The position numbers and the translations under genes are program-made. The notes beneath the pieces were generated by a model. The model was not told where the DNA came from, did no database searches, and saw nothing but the letters and a program-made list of their open reading frames with translations. From Strongylocentrotus droebachiensis (Eukaryota > Echinodermata > Echinoidea > Camarodonta > Strongylocentrotidae): a stretch of 64,000 nucleotides of DNA. Location of the stretch: positions 177,697-241,696 of the forward strand of contig JAVYIG010002534.1 in NCBI GenBank assembly GCA_035222895.1, written 5' to 3'. Every line of letters begins with the position of its first letter. The stretch's first letter is position 1. This document shows, piece by piece, positions 1 through 11,912 of this stretch.

Positions 1-1430
1 AATATTTCTTTGATAGCTACATGTATGTACAAACATGCCTCAAAGCAAATAAAACAATCAACCCTTTAAATGTTACAAGTATAATCAGTAGAATCTGGAT
101 TGTGATGATTGTGAGCGATGACAAACTGTAAAGCTTACACATATTTTAATTATTGTATCTGTTCTATTAAAATACATATCGAAAAATGATATTTCCCATA
201 GCGAAATTATAAAAACAACAATATCAAAATGTACATATACTTTATATTATGCTGATATGTACGTATCATGAGCGTTTTCATAATGTATATATTTTCTTGA
301 TATATAATGGTACTTCGCCCTATTTCATTGTTTTATTATTCGATCTAACATATATTATTCAATCTAACACATATCATTCAATCTGGGATACATATATCAA
401 CATATCTCATAACAAAATCGAATGTTGCATAAACTTAGTAATATGCAGCTATTTAAATGCTGTAAGTGTGTCAGAATAAAAGTCTGTAAATTATTTCATT
501 TTTAAAGCATCGCTATTATCAAACTACAAACACAAATTAATATATTTCATAGCAAACTGATATAATCAACAAAATTATATCTTACTAATACTGTGTACTA
601 TGTTGCTATGTACATGTTGTGAGCATACTTAGAATGTAAATGATTTCGTAACAAATAACAAGACTTTGCATTTTGATTGTTATATTAAATCATTCTATTT
701 GAAAAAAAATTGTTAGATACACATATCAACAGATATCTCATAGCAGAATCAAAACAAAAATAGAAAGTTACCCAACAATAGTACTATATGCAGCTATTTA
801 CATGTTATGAGTGTGTTAGATGACAAAAGTCTGCAAGATATTTAATAGTGTAGCAATCGCTTTTCAAAAATTACATATCAAAGGTTTACATGTTCCATTG
901 CAATATTATGAAATCAATAGTGTTGAATATTACAAATATTTATTTTTGTATATCAATGTACATATCATGAGAAAACTTGAAATGTAAATACTTTTTGATA
1001 GATGAGGATACTTTGCAACCTAATTGATTATTATATTATTCAGACATGCTACCAAGTAATTTTGTTTGATATACATGTATCAGCATGCCTCAACGCAAAT
1101 TTACAAATTCAACAAAATGAATCATACATAAAACACTCAGTGTAATCAAGCTGTTTACAAGTTGTGAGTATTTTAAAAGACAAAACTGTACAACTATGAA
1201 ACTATGAAACTACACAAACATAACAAAAAGTGTTATAGAAAATTCATAAAATAACAAAGTTAAATTGTACAAGTACTCGGTATTATACAGCTATATACAT
1301 GTTTGCATGTTCTGAGCATATCCAAAATGCATATTTTTGCATGATAGATTACAATACCATGCATTCTAAAGTATGCTATATTAAGGTTCTGTTAAAGATA
1401 TTACCAAGAACAAAGGTCTATTATTCATTT
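1..1430. repeat. AT-rich dimeric tandem array, copy 1 (3' side of B-box gene A)
   Basis: Diverged tandem repeats built around a motif like GCAGCTATTTACATGTTATGAG. I find the motif near 250, 445, 602, 791, 950, 1148 and 1287. The spacing alternates (about 195, 157, 189, 159, 198, 139), so the true unit is a dimer of about 350 bp. One half carries a 'gagcatacttgtaatgtaaat' type tail; the other carries 'gagtgtgttagatgacaaa' and 'tagcatcgcttc'. The same array lies on the 3' side of the other three B-box genes. No coding potential is visible: the short open frames here are not conserved between copies. Confidence 0.75.
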
Positions 1431-1641
1431 TGTGCTTAGTAGTAGGATTGGTAGAAAATGTTTGTTGGTATTTTGTTATACTAAAATCGTCAACAAATAT
1501 ATTTCTTCTTCACTCATGACTATAAAACCCAATTGGTTTTGATTTCTCTTGCTGAAAAAAAAAGATCAATACATTCGACGGGTTCAAACAAATAAAGCTA
1601 TACATGTATAGTTAGTGTAATGCAGCTATGTACATGTACAT
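1431..1641. other. 3' flank of B-box unit A, left part
   Basis: Single-copy-per-unit spacer between the dimeric array and the gene. It contains 'actcatgactataaaac' and 'gtaatgcagctatgtacatgtac', both also present downstream of genes B (about 24640-24760), C (about 41110-41220) and D (about 55360-55480). No gene is visible. Confidence 0.6.
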
Positions 1642-3008
1642 ACACACATAGAAAAAAAGAGGTTTGAATTTACTCCCTATAGGGAGTAAATGCTTATCGC
1701 ATAAGTGACACCCCTCAGGGAGTAAATTAAATCCCCAATGTAGGGAGTAAATTTACAGCCCACAAGAAGGGGTAAAATTGCACCCCAAGGTTACGATTTT
1801 ACTCCCTTTAAAGCTAACACAAAGTTTTGGACAATTTGGAAAATTTGGTGGATAGTGATTTTTTACAATTTTGATATATTTGGATGCCCAGTGGATGTAT
1901 TATAAACACTATACAGCATAACGAGTTAATTATTTACAATTTCATAACTTTAGACTCGATTTAAACCACGACAATGAACACTGAATATTGTAGGATTGCA
2001 TATACTTCCAATATGTTCATTTGAACCAAATTCATGACCCCATACCAAAACTTTGTATTCCCTTTAAGGAGTGAAAATTGCACCCAATTGTGCTTAATTA
2101 ACACATTTTGGTTCCATTTTCATGAAAAATGGGTTCAAATTCACATCCGTGGGGTTGAATTTTATACCCTATATGATCGATTCAACACCCTGTGGGGAGT
2201 AAATCTACACCCTTCTTGTGCACAGCATCAACAAATTGATCATCCCTCGAGCAATGCATCATCCATGCTTCGTAATCACCTAACAGTCAATGATTCTCAC
2301 CCTTTTGTCTACGTTTCACTGCTCTAAAGAAATCAGACTAGAATCTCGAGTTATATGTCGAAAAGCTGTAATGCTTACATAAACAAAAGTTAGTGTGAAC
2401 TCAACACAAGTGGAGACTGTAAGAACCAACTTAAAGTTAGCCTCTGTGAGGCTGGCCTGGAAAGCCGTATCGGATCAAAAGTAGTGGAATTACTTAAATA
2501 CCCATAACTTTCTTTACTTAAACGTATAAAAAGGCAATTATGTATTATACTTAGTAAAATAACACTTCTGCTAATTTCATTAAATTATCAAATATAACCT
2601 TCGGTACAACCCCTTATTCTTGATCCGATAACTTTCACACAAATAATATGCCCAAATGAAACATGATAATTCCCGCAACATGACTAAAAGTAGGTAAATT
2701 ATGCTCATTTTCCTTCATTTGGCAGTACCTATATCGACACCATGCGCCATTGCTGTAGGGCATGCGCATTCGCACTCACAACAGAAAAATGCTTGACCTC
2801 CCAATACCAGAGCCCTGATTTGTTACAATATATTGACCAATCAGAGCTCTTCTGACTAAAATAGGGTGCAAAATTACACCCCTCAAATGACTATTCTGTA
2901 CGCCCTTGCGTATTTCCGTGTTTTACTCACTAAAAGGTGTAATAGGGTGCGCCCTATTTTTCCAATTTCGTTTGACTCCCCAAGAACACCTTTTATTTAT
3001 ATGTGTGT
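1642..3008. mobile_element. Inverted-end DNA element rich in GGGAGTAAA motifs
   Basis: The left end (ACACACATAGAAAAAAAG) and the reverse complement of the right end (ACACACATATAAATAAAAG) are similar terminal inverted repeats. The flanks read continuously in paralogous units (for example about 55480-55500), so this is an insertion of about 1.37 kb. The interior carries many TTTACTCCC / GGGAGTAAA and 'attgcaccc' motifs in both orientations, with no transposase-like frame. A diverged piece (about 1921-2070 here) recurs reverse-complemented at about 61390-61535. It is a non-autonomous DNA transposon of unassigned family; the target duplication is short and ambiguous (TA or AT). Confidence 0.65.
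2468..2630. mobile_element. Nested 163-bp MITE-like inverted-repeat element
   Basis: The segment begins TATCGGATCAA and ends TTGATCCGATA, an 11-bp perfect inverted repeat with weaker symmetry further in. It lies inside the larger 1642-3008 element and is AT-rich with no frame. Target-site duplications are not clear. Confidence 0.5.
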
Positions 3009-3112
3009 ATAGATAAGCGTGTATAGTGTACATGTTGTGTTTTTGGAGCCATACGGACAGTAACTTATTACATATTCAGATTTGACTCCACCTGGCTGTA
3101 AACGGATGATGT
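3009..3112. other. 3' flank of unit A up to a deletion junction
   Basis: The sequence matches the conserved downstream module seen at about 24770-24860 and 55490-55600 (GCGTGTATAGTGTACATGTTG, then a variant of 'ctcccttctggctctaaa'). It then runs directly into coiled-coil coding sequence of gene A at about 3108-3113. In the other units roughly 1 kb of flank plus the C-terminal half of the gene lies between these points. Confidence 0.6.
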
Positions 3113-3924
3113 ACCGACACTTTTATCATCTCCAAGAACTGTGTCAAGTTTTGTGTTATATTCTTTGTGGTTGCTGTGTCATCTTGCCAAGATTTCTCGA
3201 ACTGCCCCATCTTTCTTTCTTCTCTTCGGCGATGCTCTTAGTGTCTGTTTGAAAACCATGTTGTTTATTGTCGATGTGTTCTCGTCTTGTTGTCTGAATT
3301 TACCAAGTTAAGTTCATGTCGCAGCTCTCTCTCCTCCTCATTCCTTTGAATCTTGTCATTGATCTTTTGAATCTCCTCCTGAAGTTTCTGATTCTTTTCA
3401 TCAATTTCCTGGTTGATTTTCGCGGCATCTTCCTTCTCTCTGTCTTTGTCTGCTTGAATCGCCTCATTGATTACCAAATCAATTTCATCTTTCAAAGCTT
3501 GTAGATGGGTGTTGGTGTCTATTCTACACTGACGAATCTGCTCTCCATAAACTCGACAAAGCTTTAACTTGTCATTCGCTTTTTCCTTTAGAGTGATTAG
3601 ACTCGCTTTACTTTCCATGATGGCGCCCTCTATATCCTGTTGAACGCAAGGCTGCAGATGATCTTTCATTGCGCATGAATTACACAGTGCTACACCATGT
3701 GTTTTACAATATAGTTTCATTTCTTCATCATGCTTCTCACAATAAAGATTGGACCCACCCTTTCTTGCTTTTCCGATGCATCCCTCTTTGGAGGCGCAGT
3801 CCTCGCAGAGCTTCTTCTTCTCCTTAACGTAGTACGTCACATCGGTGATGGATCCACAGTTCTCTCCTTCACAAATGTCTTCTGCAGAGCTGAAGTTCGC
3901 CGCCATCCTGATCAGAATATTGAC
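3113..3924 (-). pseudogene. B-box/coiled-coil gene, copy A: truncated and frameshifted
   Basis: The ATG at 3906 lies in the shared context CAGGATGGCGGC (A at -3, G at +4). The open frame is 213 residues against about 603 in intact copies. The N-terminal zinc region keeps all expected ligands: C12, C17, C34, C37, C43, then B-box pattern C56, H59, C67, H70, C75, C78, H83, C87. A coiled coil rich in K/E follows. Near 3285 one extra base relative to the other copies shifts the frame, giving a stop at 3265. Homology continues in shifted frames with a second slip (missing A, near 3210) to about 3113, where a deletion removes the propeller region. In coding sequence it is closest to copy C. If transcribed it could give a short B-box plus coiled-coil protein; I treat it as a pseudogene. 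Confidence 0.8.
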
Positions 3925-3946
3925 CTATATACACAAATAGAGAGAG

Positions 3947-4003
<57 letters not shown>

Positions 4004-4210
4004 AATAGAGAAAGAGAGAAATAGAGAAAGATAGACAGAGATTGGGAGAAAGAGGCATTTCGAAATAGAGAGGGGTAGAGAGAGAGTGGAGGAGGAAACG
4101 GAGAGAGAGAGAGAAAACGGGGTGGGGTGAATAAGGGGTAGGATGGATGGATGAAAGGAGAGAGAAGGAGGGATGAAGGGAGAGATCGAACGAGAGGAAG
4201 ATAATGTACT
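3925..4210 (-). repeat. Polypurine (GA)n tract and inferred 3' splice site of copy A
   Basis: Read on the minus strand this is a long (CT)n tract ending ...TGTATATAG just before the exon that carries the ATG. The AG (3925-3926) is conserved at the same place in all four copies, so it is an inferred splice acceptor. The tract also yields spurious long open frames in several frames (Ser/Leu/Phe on minus, Arg/Glu on plus). Confidence 0.6.
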
Positions 4211-4446
4211 TGATTTATTACAATGAACTCCATTAGTAAAATGTAAGAATACATATCTATAATCAAAAAAACTTATTATTTGATAACTATTGAATACTGT
4301 CCAAAGGATTAAATATGACATTTGTAATTATGTTAACTGTCAATTGGTGATTTAAACAATAAAATAAAAATCGAATGTTCCACGTGGTGCATAATGAATA
4401 CAATTTTCTGGTCTGTTTTAATCGCTTTGTGTTTTAAGACGAGGTA

Positions 4447-4775
4447 CATGGAAAGAGAGTGAATGCATGGTCATGGAAAGAGAGTGAATGCATGGTCATG
4501 GAAAGAGAGTGAATGCATGGTCATGGAAAGAGAGTGAATGCATGGTCATGGAAAGAGAGTGAATGCATGGTCATGGAAAGAGAGTGAATGCATGGTCATG
4601 GAAAGAGAGTGAATGCATGGTCATGGAAAGAGAGTGAATGCATGGTCATGGAAAGAGAGTGAATGCATGGTCATGGAAAGAGAGTGAATGCATGGTCATG
4701 GAAAGAGAGTGAATGCATGGTCATGGAAAGAGAATGAATGCATGGTCATGGAAAGAGAGTGAATGCATGGTCATG
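4447..4775. repeat. 25-bp minisatellite, about 13 copies
   Basis: Near-perfect head-to-tail repeats of CATGGAAAGAGAGTGAATGC plus ATGGT, with one G-to-A variant copy near 4733. Copies are almost identical, which indicates recent expansion or homogenisation. It is not seen at the other three genes. Confidence 0.9.
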
Positions 4776-6929
4776 AAGAGAGGTTGAGAGAAATATCATT
4801 TTGTTCTTGCACAAGATAGGAAATAAAAAGGAACAAATACCATAGTTCCTACCAATTTATGACAGAGATTTCTGACTTTATGGTTTAGAAAGGGCTCAAT
4901 AAAACAAGGATTTAATAGCATTTTCTGTATTTTTTACAGTCCATAAACGAAGAAATAGTTCAGAATGGAATAATTTGTTGTTACCAGTGAACGTATTTCA
5001 TGCGATGTAATAACTGTTGAGTTGCTATAAAAGGTCACGTACTGTTCTTCTCATCCATGTATTCAAACAGTTGTATGGTCTTTAAATAACATTTACATTA
5101 CAAAAAATGCACTGAGAGCATATTATATTAAATTTAAGTAAAACTAATAGTTTCTTTTATTCTTAGTGTCCATAATGAAACTCTATTTCACATGCTTTGC
5201 AAACGAAATATTACTTTCTACAGCATTATCATGACTAGAATTGAATTCCTATTAAATTCATATATATATTGATAAGGTATGCATGAATCATTACAATTAA
5301 CAATTAATAATAGATAAAGCAAATTGAAATGTCCATCTTGTTGTTAACATAGGTGTAGCATTGTGTACAATAGAGCGTTCTCTTTTAAAAAAGTAATATT
5401 ACCAAGTGGCCGAGCAATGTATGCAGCGCTTTATAACTGCAAGGAAAAGGTTGTTGAGTATAAAGTGCATACACCTAGTAGCACATTGTGGACTCAATTA
5501 TTGAGGGGAGGAGGGGTGCACCAGTCTTTTGTCTACGAGATAAGCATTTGTTAGCTCTTTTAATTTGCGGCACCCCTTTAGGATTTTCACGTCACCCTAT
5601 TTAAACAAATCATCAAATGAACTAATTTTCATTCCTTGTGCACATTACATGTAGGTGTACGGGCACATTTAAGTGTGGGAGCCGTTTAAGAGCCTCTCGT
5701 CTAAAAAAGATACTATCCATATGATATATTTATTCATCCTGTTGCCATTTCGATATAGATATGAAATAAATAATGTTATATATGGGAACCATGCTGCCCG
5801 AATCAAGACAACATTCGGGCAGTGAGAAATAGAGAAGAGACGAAATAGAAAGGGAATATACAGTAGAAGAAGATATCGCTCACATTTTTATTCATGTTGT
5901 AGGCTGTAATCTATCTGAAAACTTTCTAAGTGGATTTTTCTTTTGTATTCTCATCTTTCTTTTGCCAGATAAAAAAACATACCCATTCCAGATGCATGAA
6001 CCCGTTTTTCCTGTTATTGCCTAATTACCCTTTCTCATTCACTTTCTTCTATGACCCTAACCTTGTTCACTGCAAAATAACCTACATCATCATCATCATC
6101 ATCAACTTCAGGTGGCGCTGTAAAGCGCTGCTGTGGTCTTCACGAGAGCACGCCATGCAACTCTTTCACCTGTCATTTGTGTTGCACATTTCATTCCTTG
6201 TCCAGACACTTTCTTTATAACCTACATACAATAATAATAATTATCTTTTAAAGTCCACTCCGAATTGTATTAAGTTAAACCGAAAATGTACAGCTTACCT
6301 TAATTATCAGTTTCTCGCGAAATTCACCTTCGTAATGTCAAGTCAGAAAGAAAGTTGATCTTCTAGATGCTCCTTTTATAATTGATACTGTTTGAAGAAG
6401 AAGAACAAAAATCACCTCTTGTAATGTTTGTGTTAGGTGCAAATCAAGATGGCGTCTAACTGTATGCCAGCCTACGTGAAACTGATGATCACTTGCCGTT
6501 GACTCGATTTGCTCACAAATGTATGGGCATTCTTCACACACGGCTTGCATGCATACAGTGCATTAATATTGCAATAAATTATCCCCAAAACACACAATGA
6601 ATGAGCGTTGACAAAAGATATGCTCTGTTGCTCTTTGTGAATAGACTATTATGAATACGAATCGTAGCAGTCTAGCGTAGAATGAATGCATTCAATCTCC
6701 TCGTGATGTCAATAGAAGCGTTAAATAAATATTTCTGATGAAACTCACAATGAATACCATTTACATTTTGAAGACATGTTTCGAGCATAAATCCATTTCG
6801 TTTTTTTCATATACAAAGATTCTGATAACTAATGGGAAATTACATGATGACTTCACAACACAAAAAATATATACATCTGCTAACTTTTGTTTTCTTCTCA
6901 ATTTGGTCATGTCAAACTTAATAACGAAG
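4776..6929. other. 5'-side intergenic region of unit A
   Basis: No gene is supported. A stretch at about 5405-5455 (GCAATGTATGCAGCGCTTTA, then 'aactgcaaggaaaagg') recurs 5' of genes B (about 28553) and C (about 45540), so it belongs to the duplicated unit. A short (ATC)n run with a flanking GC-rich segment lies at about 6090-6170. The open frames at 5363, 5930 and 6338 are short and have no recognisable domain. Confidence 0.5.
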
Positions 6930-7165
6930 AGGTGTTGTGTTCTAGTGGATACGTCGTTGGGCTTTGGATCACAGGGTCCACAGTTCGAGTCCCGCCACGA
7001 CACTAATGTCATTTGGCAAGATATTAATTTACATTTGCCACTTTCCACCCAGGTGTGAACTGGTTACCGGTAGGAAGGAATTCCTTGAATGATGTGAGCG
7101 CCGAAAATGGCTGCCTAGCAGAGCCGGGTTAATAGTTGGAGCGCCTTTAATAAGCACCATGCATT
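6930..7165 (+). mobile_element. tRNA-derived SINE
   Basis: The head resembles a tRNA: an A-box-like stretch (TCTAGTGGATACG) followed about 40 bp later by a B-box-like AGTTCGAGTCCCGCC. It is followed by an unrelated body (ACCCAGGTGTGAACTGGTTA ... GCAGAGCCGGGTTAATAG). The arrangement fits a Pol III SINE. The tRNA-like part does not fold as a convincing functional tRNA gene and is continuous with the body. Confidence 0.65.
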
Positions 7166-7779
7166 AATCTTCTTTAATATCAGTTTAAGACAAAAATATG
7201 AGAGTTAGTGGGACGAAATTAATATTATCAATATTTAACATTGGTGTATGTATTTGTTTTGAGCATGTGTTATTGCCAGAACTGGTCTTTATCTTTAAAA
7301 TAACTATGGCCTTTTAACCATCAACATTATATTTTGTAATCCAGGGGTTGTATATGGTGCCAGTAAAATTGATCTTGTAACAAAATAAAATTGCACCACG
7401 AAATGGACACTTATTATTGGTAGGGTGTGGCACATGGGGGTTTAAACATGTAACAGCAAAAGGTCAACATTTGAGGAAGAAGATTGAGCAGTTCGGGAGG
7501 GGATACACCCCTTGCCCCTTTACAGATGAAAAACCGTGCATTTTGAAGTGAAGCGGTCACACATACATACTATCTCTCTGTTTTTTTTCTTCCTTTATGT
7601 TTTTTCTATCTTTCACTTCCATCTCTCTTTTTCTTTCTTCTCTGCTGTAAGCTACATTAAGGACGCAAATCATTTGATGATAATCATTTAATGCACCTCC
7701 TACTGATTCCTTTAACAGTGTTCTTTGTTTAGAATATTTTCATGTAATCTTTCTCCCTTCATGATCTCATGTGCCCCCC
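7166..7779. other. Intergenic region
   Basis: No gene is visible. Contains a C/T-rich stretch at about 7570-7650. The last part (from about 7690) matches the 5' flank of gene B near 28780. Confidence 0.4.
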
Positions 7780-8425
7780 CCCCCCCCTTCCATCGTCTCT
7801 TATCCAAATGCCGTCCTTCCCAGTCCATAGCTACGCCACTGGTTAAACCAATATTATGACGCATTTTACAACGTAGTATTACATTAAAACATAGTGAAAC
7901 CATTCTGTCAATATATTTTACTCATACAGTATACGGTCAATAAGATACTCACATTATTGTAGAGAAGTATTCTGTTGTTTAAGGTTAAGGGAATCTATGA
8001 TGAGATAAACAACAAAGAAAATGGTCCACTGCATTGTAGGCGAAGAAACATTTAAACATGTTCTCAAGCTTTTTGCATTTCCCCCCTTTTCCATCCTCTT
8101 CCATGCGATTGCCGTCCTTCTCAGCCCGTAGCTGCGCCTATGGTTAAACCAATATTATGACGCATTTTATAGATATCGTTTATAACAACCTGATACTGCA
8201 ACATATCATACAATGTAGTATTACATTAAAACATAGTTAAATCATTCTGAAAATATAACATAATCCTACAGTTATTAGTTAATATGATACTCACGGTATT
8301 GTATAGAAATATTTGTTGTTTAAGGTTGAGAACATCTATGATAAGATAAACATCAAAGGAAATGATCCACTGCGTTGTAGGCGAAGAAAAATGTAAACCT
8401 GTTCTCACTCCTTGTGATGTAAAAT
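7780..8425. repeat. Direct duplication of about 300 bp
   Basis: Two adjacent copies share 'ccaatattatgacgcatttta', 'gtagtattacattaaaacat', 'gatactcac' and 'ccactgcnttgtaggcgaag', offset by about 301 bp (for example 7856 and 8157). Single copies occur 5' of genes B (about 28935-29215) and D (about 62015-62280), so the doubling is specific to this unit. A C homopolymer of about 16 lies near 7775-7790. Confidence 0.7.
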
Positions 8426-9672
8426 GATAATTGTATTTATGAAATCAACCAAGTATCACCTAGTCTTATCTCATAAGGTTAATTTTTAACTTGGAAGTAA
8501 ATACTGTTTTCCCTCGTGTGAAATGATAGCTGATAAGGTATATGTATTTTCATTTATTTCCCGTTGTTAATATAGCGATGCATAAATATGCTTATCAGTT
8601 TAAGAAATATTATATTGGAGTTCAAAGAACGAAATCGATATCTCAGATAGATGTACATATTTTGTTTTGATAAAGTGTTATTGACTGTGTTATCTTTGGC
8701 CCAAACGTGGAACCTGTCCGTGACAGTAGTATTTTTTTGTTTGAAAGGGATGTAGGGCGAGGGGGTTATGATTATTCCTACCTGTTTTATAACGAACATC
8801 ATATTTTGTAAACCTGGGACCATTTTATGAAAAAAATATAAAAAACAGTTTTTACATGTACCATTTGTGCCTGCACTTCCTGCACAGATGTATCCTATAC
8901 ATGACTGTAGTCATTAAACTTTGGTTCGTCCAATACTGTTCTCTCTTAAGGCTTGTTAAGATATGGTTGAATATAAAGGGAATCTCAAACTTAATACCAA
9001 ACTTTGTATTACATTTATTTCCAACTAATGCAAAATACTGCATAAACGTAACCTTATAATAGGATCCCTTTCTTTAATGAGTTAATTTAAAATCGATATG
9101 CAAAACAGCTTGTGTGAAACACATGTAAATATTTCTGATTGAATATGGAGAATGTATGGTAATGAAAAGTACATAATATATTTATGTTAGTTGAAGCAGC
9201 ATTTCCATCATGAATATTCATTGAGAAGAGGAGCAATATAGTTGTTACTGGCACAATATTCAGGGGTGGTTCTAGTAGGGACTGGAGCCCTCCCTTTTTT
9301 ATTTAAAAAAAAAGGTTTTATATGTCGTTGCTTGATATAAATCAAAACGTTTTGACTGAATAAACCCCCCTTATTCGCCGGATAATCTTTTGTATTCGTA
9401 AATTTCGGGGGGATTGAAACCCTCCTACAATTTATAACATCTTGGAGCCGCCTGTGATCTAACAGGTATTACTTTATTGAGAGTAATGTGACAATTATGT
9501 ACAGTCTATATTGCTCCCTTGCAGCATACATTGTTATGGTGCGGGACAAAGTATATGTTCTGGAAGAAAATGTAAAGACATGTCTGTTATGGAAGTATTC
9601 TTTACACAAATTGGAATATATCAAACCTACATAAACTAATCTGAATTGTTCACTCATTAATTTGTCTTTGTG
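8426..9672. other. Unit-specific 5' flank shared with C-D interval
   Basis: Largely colinear with 50600-52010, for example TCTTATCTCATAAGGTTAAT and 'ggcccaaacgtgg..cctgtccgtgacagtagta'. A related but more distant version lies after genes B (29250-29920) and D (62310-62960). The segment 9245-9465 (CAGGGGTGGTTCTAG ... GGAGCCGCCTG) looks like an old hAT-type MITE shared with 51597-51795. No gene is seen. Confidence 0.6.
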
Positions 9673-10430
9673 CTAAAAAATAATTGAGTCGGGATGGGGA
9701 GCAACAGAAAGGAAAGTTAGGGTGTGGGACACAGTGTAATTAGGAAGAGGGAGAGGAGGGAAAGACTGAGAGAGACGGTGAGTGAGAAAGAAAGAAGGAA
9801 ATAGTGCGGGGTATGGACAGGGAGGGTGAGAGGATAAGGTAAATAGGGGATGAAGAAATAAATAGAGAGGGGAGAAAAGGAAGAAAAGCAAGAATATAAG
9901 ATTGAGCAAAGGGGATAGCGAGAGAAAGAGTGAATGGGAAAGAGAGATAAAGAGAGGGCAAAACAGAAAAGAGAGGGGATAATGAAGAAATGGAAATGAG
10001 TGTTTGTATGTGAGAGAGACAGAGGGGACGGGGGAGTAAAGAGAAATGATAACAGATAATCGTAATGAGAACATTTAAAGATATGTACAATGTTGTAGCA
10101 TGGATCCAGCCAATGAGGAAGCACCAGTTAAATGGGGGGGGGGGGGGAGGGGCGTAACACGGACATAGGGAACATGCCATTCAGAAAAAAATGTTCATAA
10201 ATGTATTGCTCATGATTCGTTATAGCAAGAAGGTTTATGTGTCTCTCTCTTCCGTACCACCTATGTCTGTATTTCTATCTCTGTCTCTGTCTCTGTCTCT
10301 CTCTACTAATTCACTTCTCTCCTCCTCCTCCTCTCTCTCCCATTCCCCACTATATCCCTCTCTCTCCTGTTTGTCAATTAGTTTCCGCTATCCCAGTCAA
10401 TCCCCAACCCCTCTTGAAATAATGTAGCAC
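9673..10430. repeat. Purine-rich block then pyrimidine-rich block
   Basis: Degenerate (GGGA/GAGA)n from 9690 to 10060, a G run near 10135-10148, and a (CTCTGT/CTCC)n stretch at 10240-10370. Colinear with 52015-52660. All long open frames here are compositional artefacts. Confidence 0.7.
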
Positions 10431-11479
10431 ACCCATCATTTTAAACTTTGTTTTCCATTTCATTTACCTTCCGATTACCTTCAAATCTGAAATCTCTGAT
10501 GCAACTCACAATGATAACCAATTATATTTTGAAGACACGGGTTAAGCAAAAAGCAGTTTCTTCATAAACAATTAATGGTGTTCATAACCAATGGAATCTG
10601 TCATGATGACTTATTAACAACACAATACATATATACATATTCAACTGCAATTTTTTTCCTCATTTTGGTAATGTCAAACTGATTAATGTCTCCCCCCCCC
10701 CAACACAAAACAAAACAAAAATGAACTGACGAGGCATAGATTCATACATTGTCTTTTTATAATCATCTTCTAGCAAGCTCTCTATGAATTTCCATGGTTT
10801 CCAGTACAGTAGTCGTTATAGAGTACCGAAGTGCTAACGTCATATTTGCTCATCGTATAGGTTTATACTGGTTCTAAACAACAGTCAGAGCCTGCGTATG
10901 AGGTTCACCGTGAAATCATTCATGCTTACTGCTGGAGCAGGGAACATTCACTGATTGGGGTTGGTGTGATCACCACGCTACTGTTGAGAACAACATTGCT
11001 TGGAACCAGCAACCTTGATAATTTTGCAAATTTGACGTCATACCTTGATACTACATGTATATGCTACAACTATTTTGATGACTGTGTATAATATGAATGG
11101 TCTCTTGATAGATAACTATTACAACATGTGGAACTTATTTCTTTGAATATCATTTTAATAGTAATCATCTGCTACACTAACAAACAAAGGACAAAAAAAG
11201 AAAAAAAGAGATAAACTCGTGCAACGCTACACATGATATTGTACATTCCATAGAATGAGAGAAGAATACCCCTCCCCCATAAAAAAACAACAACACACAC
11301 ATGAAAAGCAAAAAACGCAAAACAACGAAAACATTTCAACTGGCAAAGGAGATTAGTGATTGCGAGTAATTGTATTTGGAATGGGATACCACATCAGGTA
11401 GTGATCTTCATATTGTAAGTGAGGGAGTTGGAAAACAGCTACATTATGTGTGTATTGTAATAGTATCTCTTCCATCAAC
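10431..11479. other. Intergenic region preceding array 2
   Basis: Colinear with 52690-53640 and more distantly with 38870-39350. Shared landmarks are 'acagtcagagcctgcgtatg', 'ttgcttggaaccagcaacctt' and 'tgacgtca'. No exon is recognised. Confidence 0.5.
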
Positions 11480-11853
11480 CTACACAACATAGATAAACGT
11501 ATTCATTTAATAATTAACAGTCAGCAAAGTCAAAGCTTACAAATGCTATGAATTATTGTATCAGTTCTATTAAACTTCATATCAAAGAATGATATTTCCC
11601 AAAGCGAAATGATAAAACCAACAATATTAAAATTTACTAATACTGGATATTATGCTGCTATTTACAAATTGTGAGCATATATTCATTGTAAATACTGTAT
11701 TGATATATAATGAAACTTAGCCTTATATAATTGTTATATTATCAAATTTAACATATATCAACATATCTCATAACAAAATGAAAAAAATAACAAAATCGTA
11801 TGTTGCAGAAACTTAGTATTATGCAGCTATTTACAAGTTGTGAGGGTATTATA
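11480..11853. repeat. AT-rich dimeric tandem array, copy 2 (left remnant)
   Basis: Two to three units of the same array as at 1-1430 (motifs near 11650 and 11825). The array is cut by the composite insertion that follows and resumes at about 24240. The resumed part corresponds to a later position in the array, so roughly 600 bp of array was lost around the insertion. Confidence 0.65.
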
Positions 11854-11912
11854 CAGTGCGTCCCAGAAAAAAACGAAACCGAGAACTATCGATGTTTTTT
11901 TATCATAACTTA
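11854..11912 (+). mobile_element. Left fragment of a CAGTGCGTCCCAG repeat
   Basis: Begins CAGTGCGTCCCAGAAAAAA and continues 'cgaaacc..gaactatcgatg..ttatcataactta'. A continuous copy of this repeat lies at 61545-61666. Here it is interrupted at TTA by the 12-kb element, and its remainder is at 24078-24235. Confidence 0.75.

Noticed and set aside
6945-7015. A functional tRNA gene
   Set aside because: A- and B-box-like motifs are present but the cloverleaf is poor and the sequence continues into a SINE body.
9717-10180. Ser/Leu/Phe-rich membrane-like proteins on the minus strand (also at 52078, 60502, 28064)
   Set aside because: Low-complexity CT-rich DNA gives open frames in all three frames; the apparent membrane segments are compositional.
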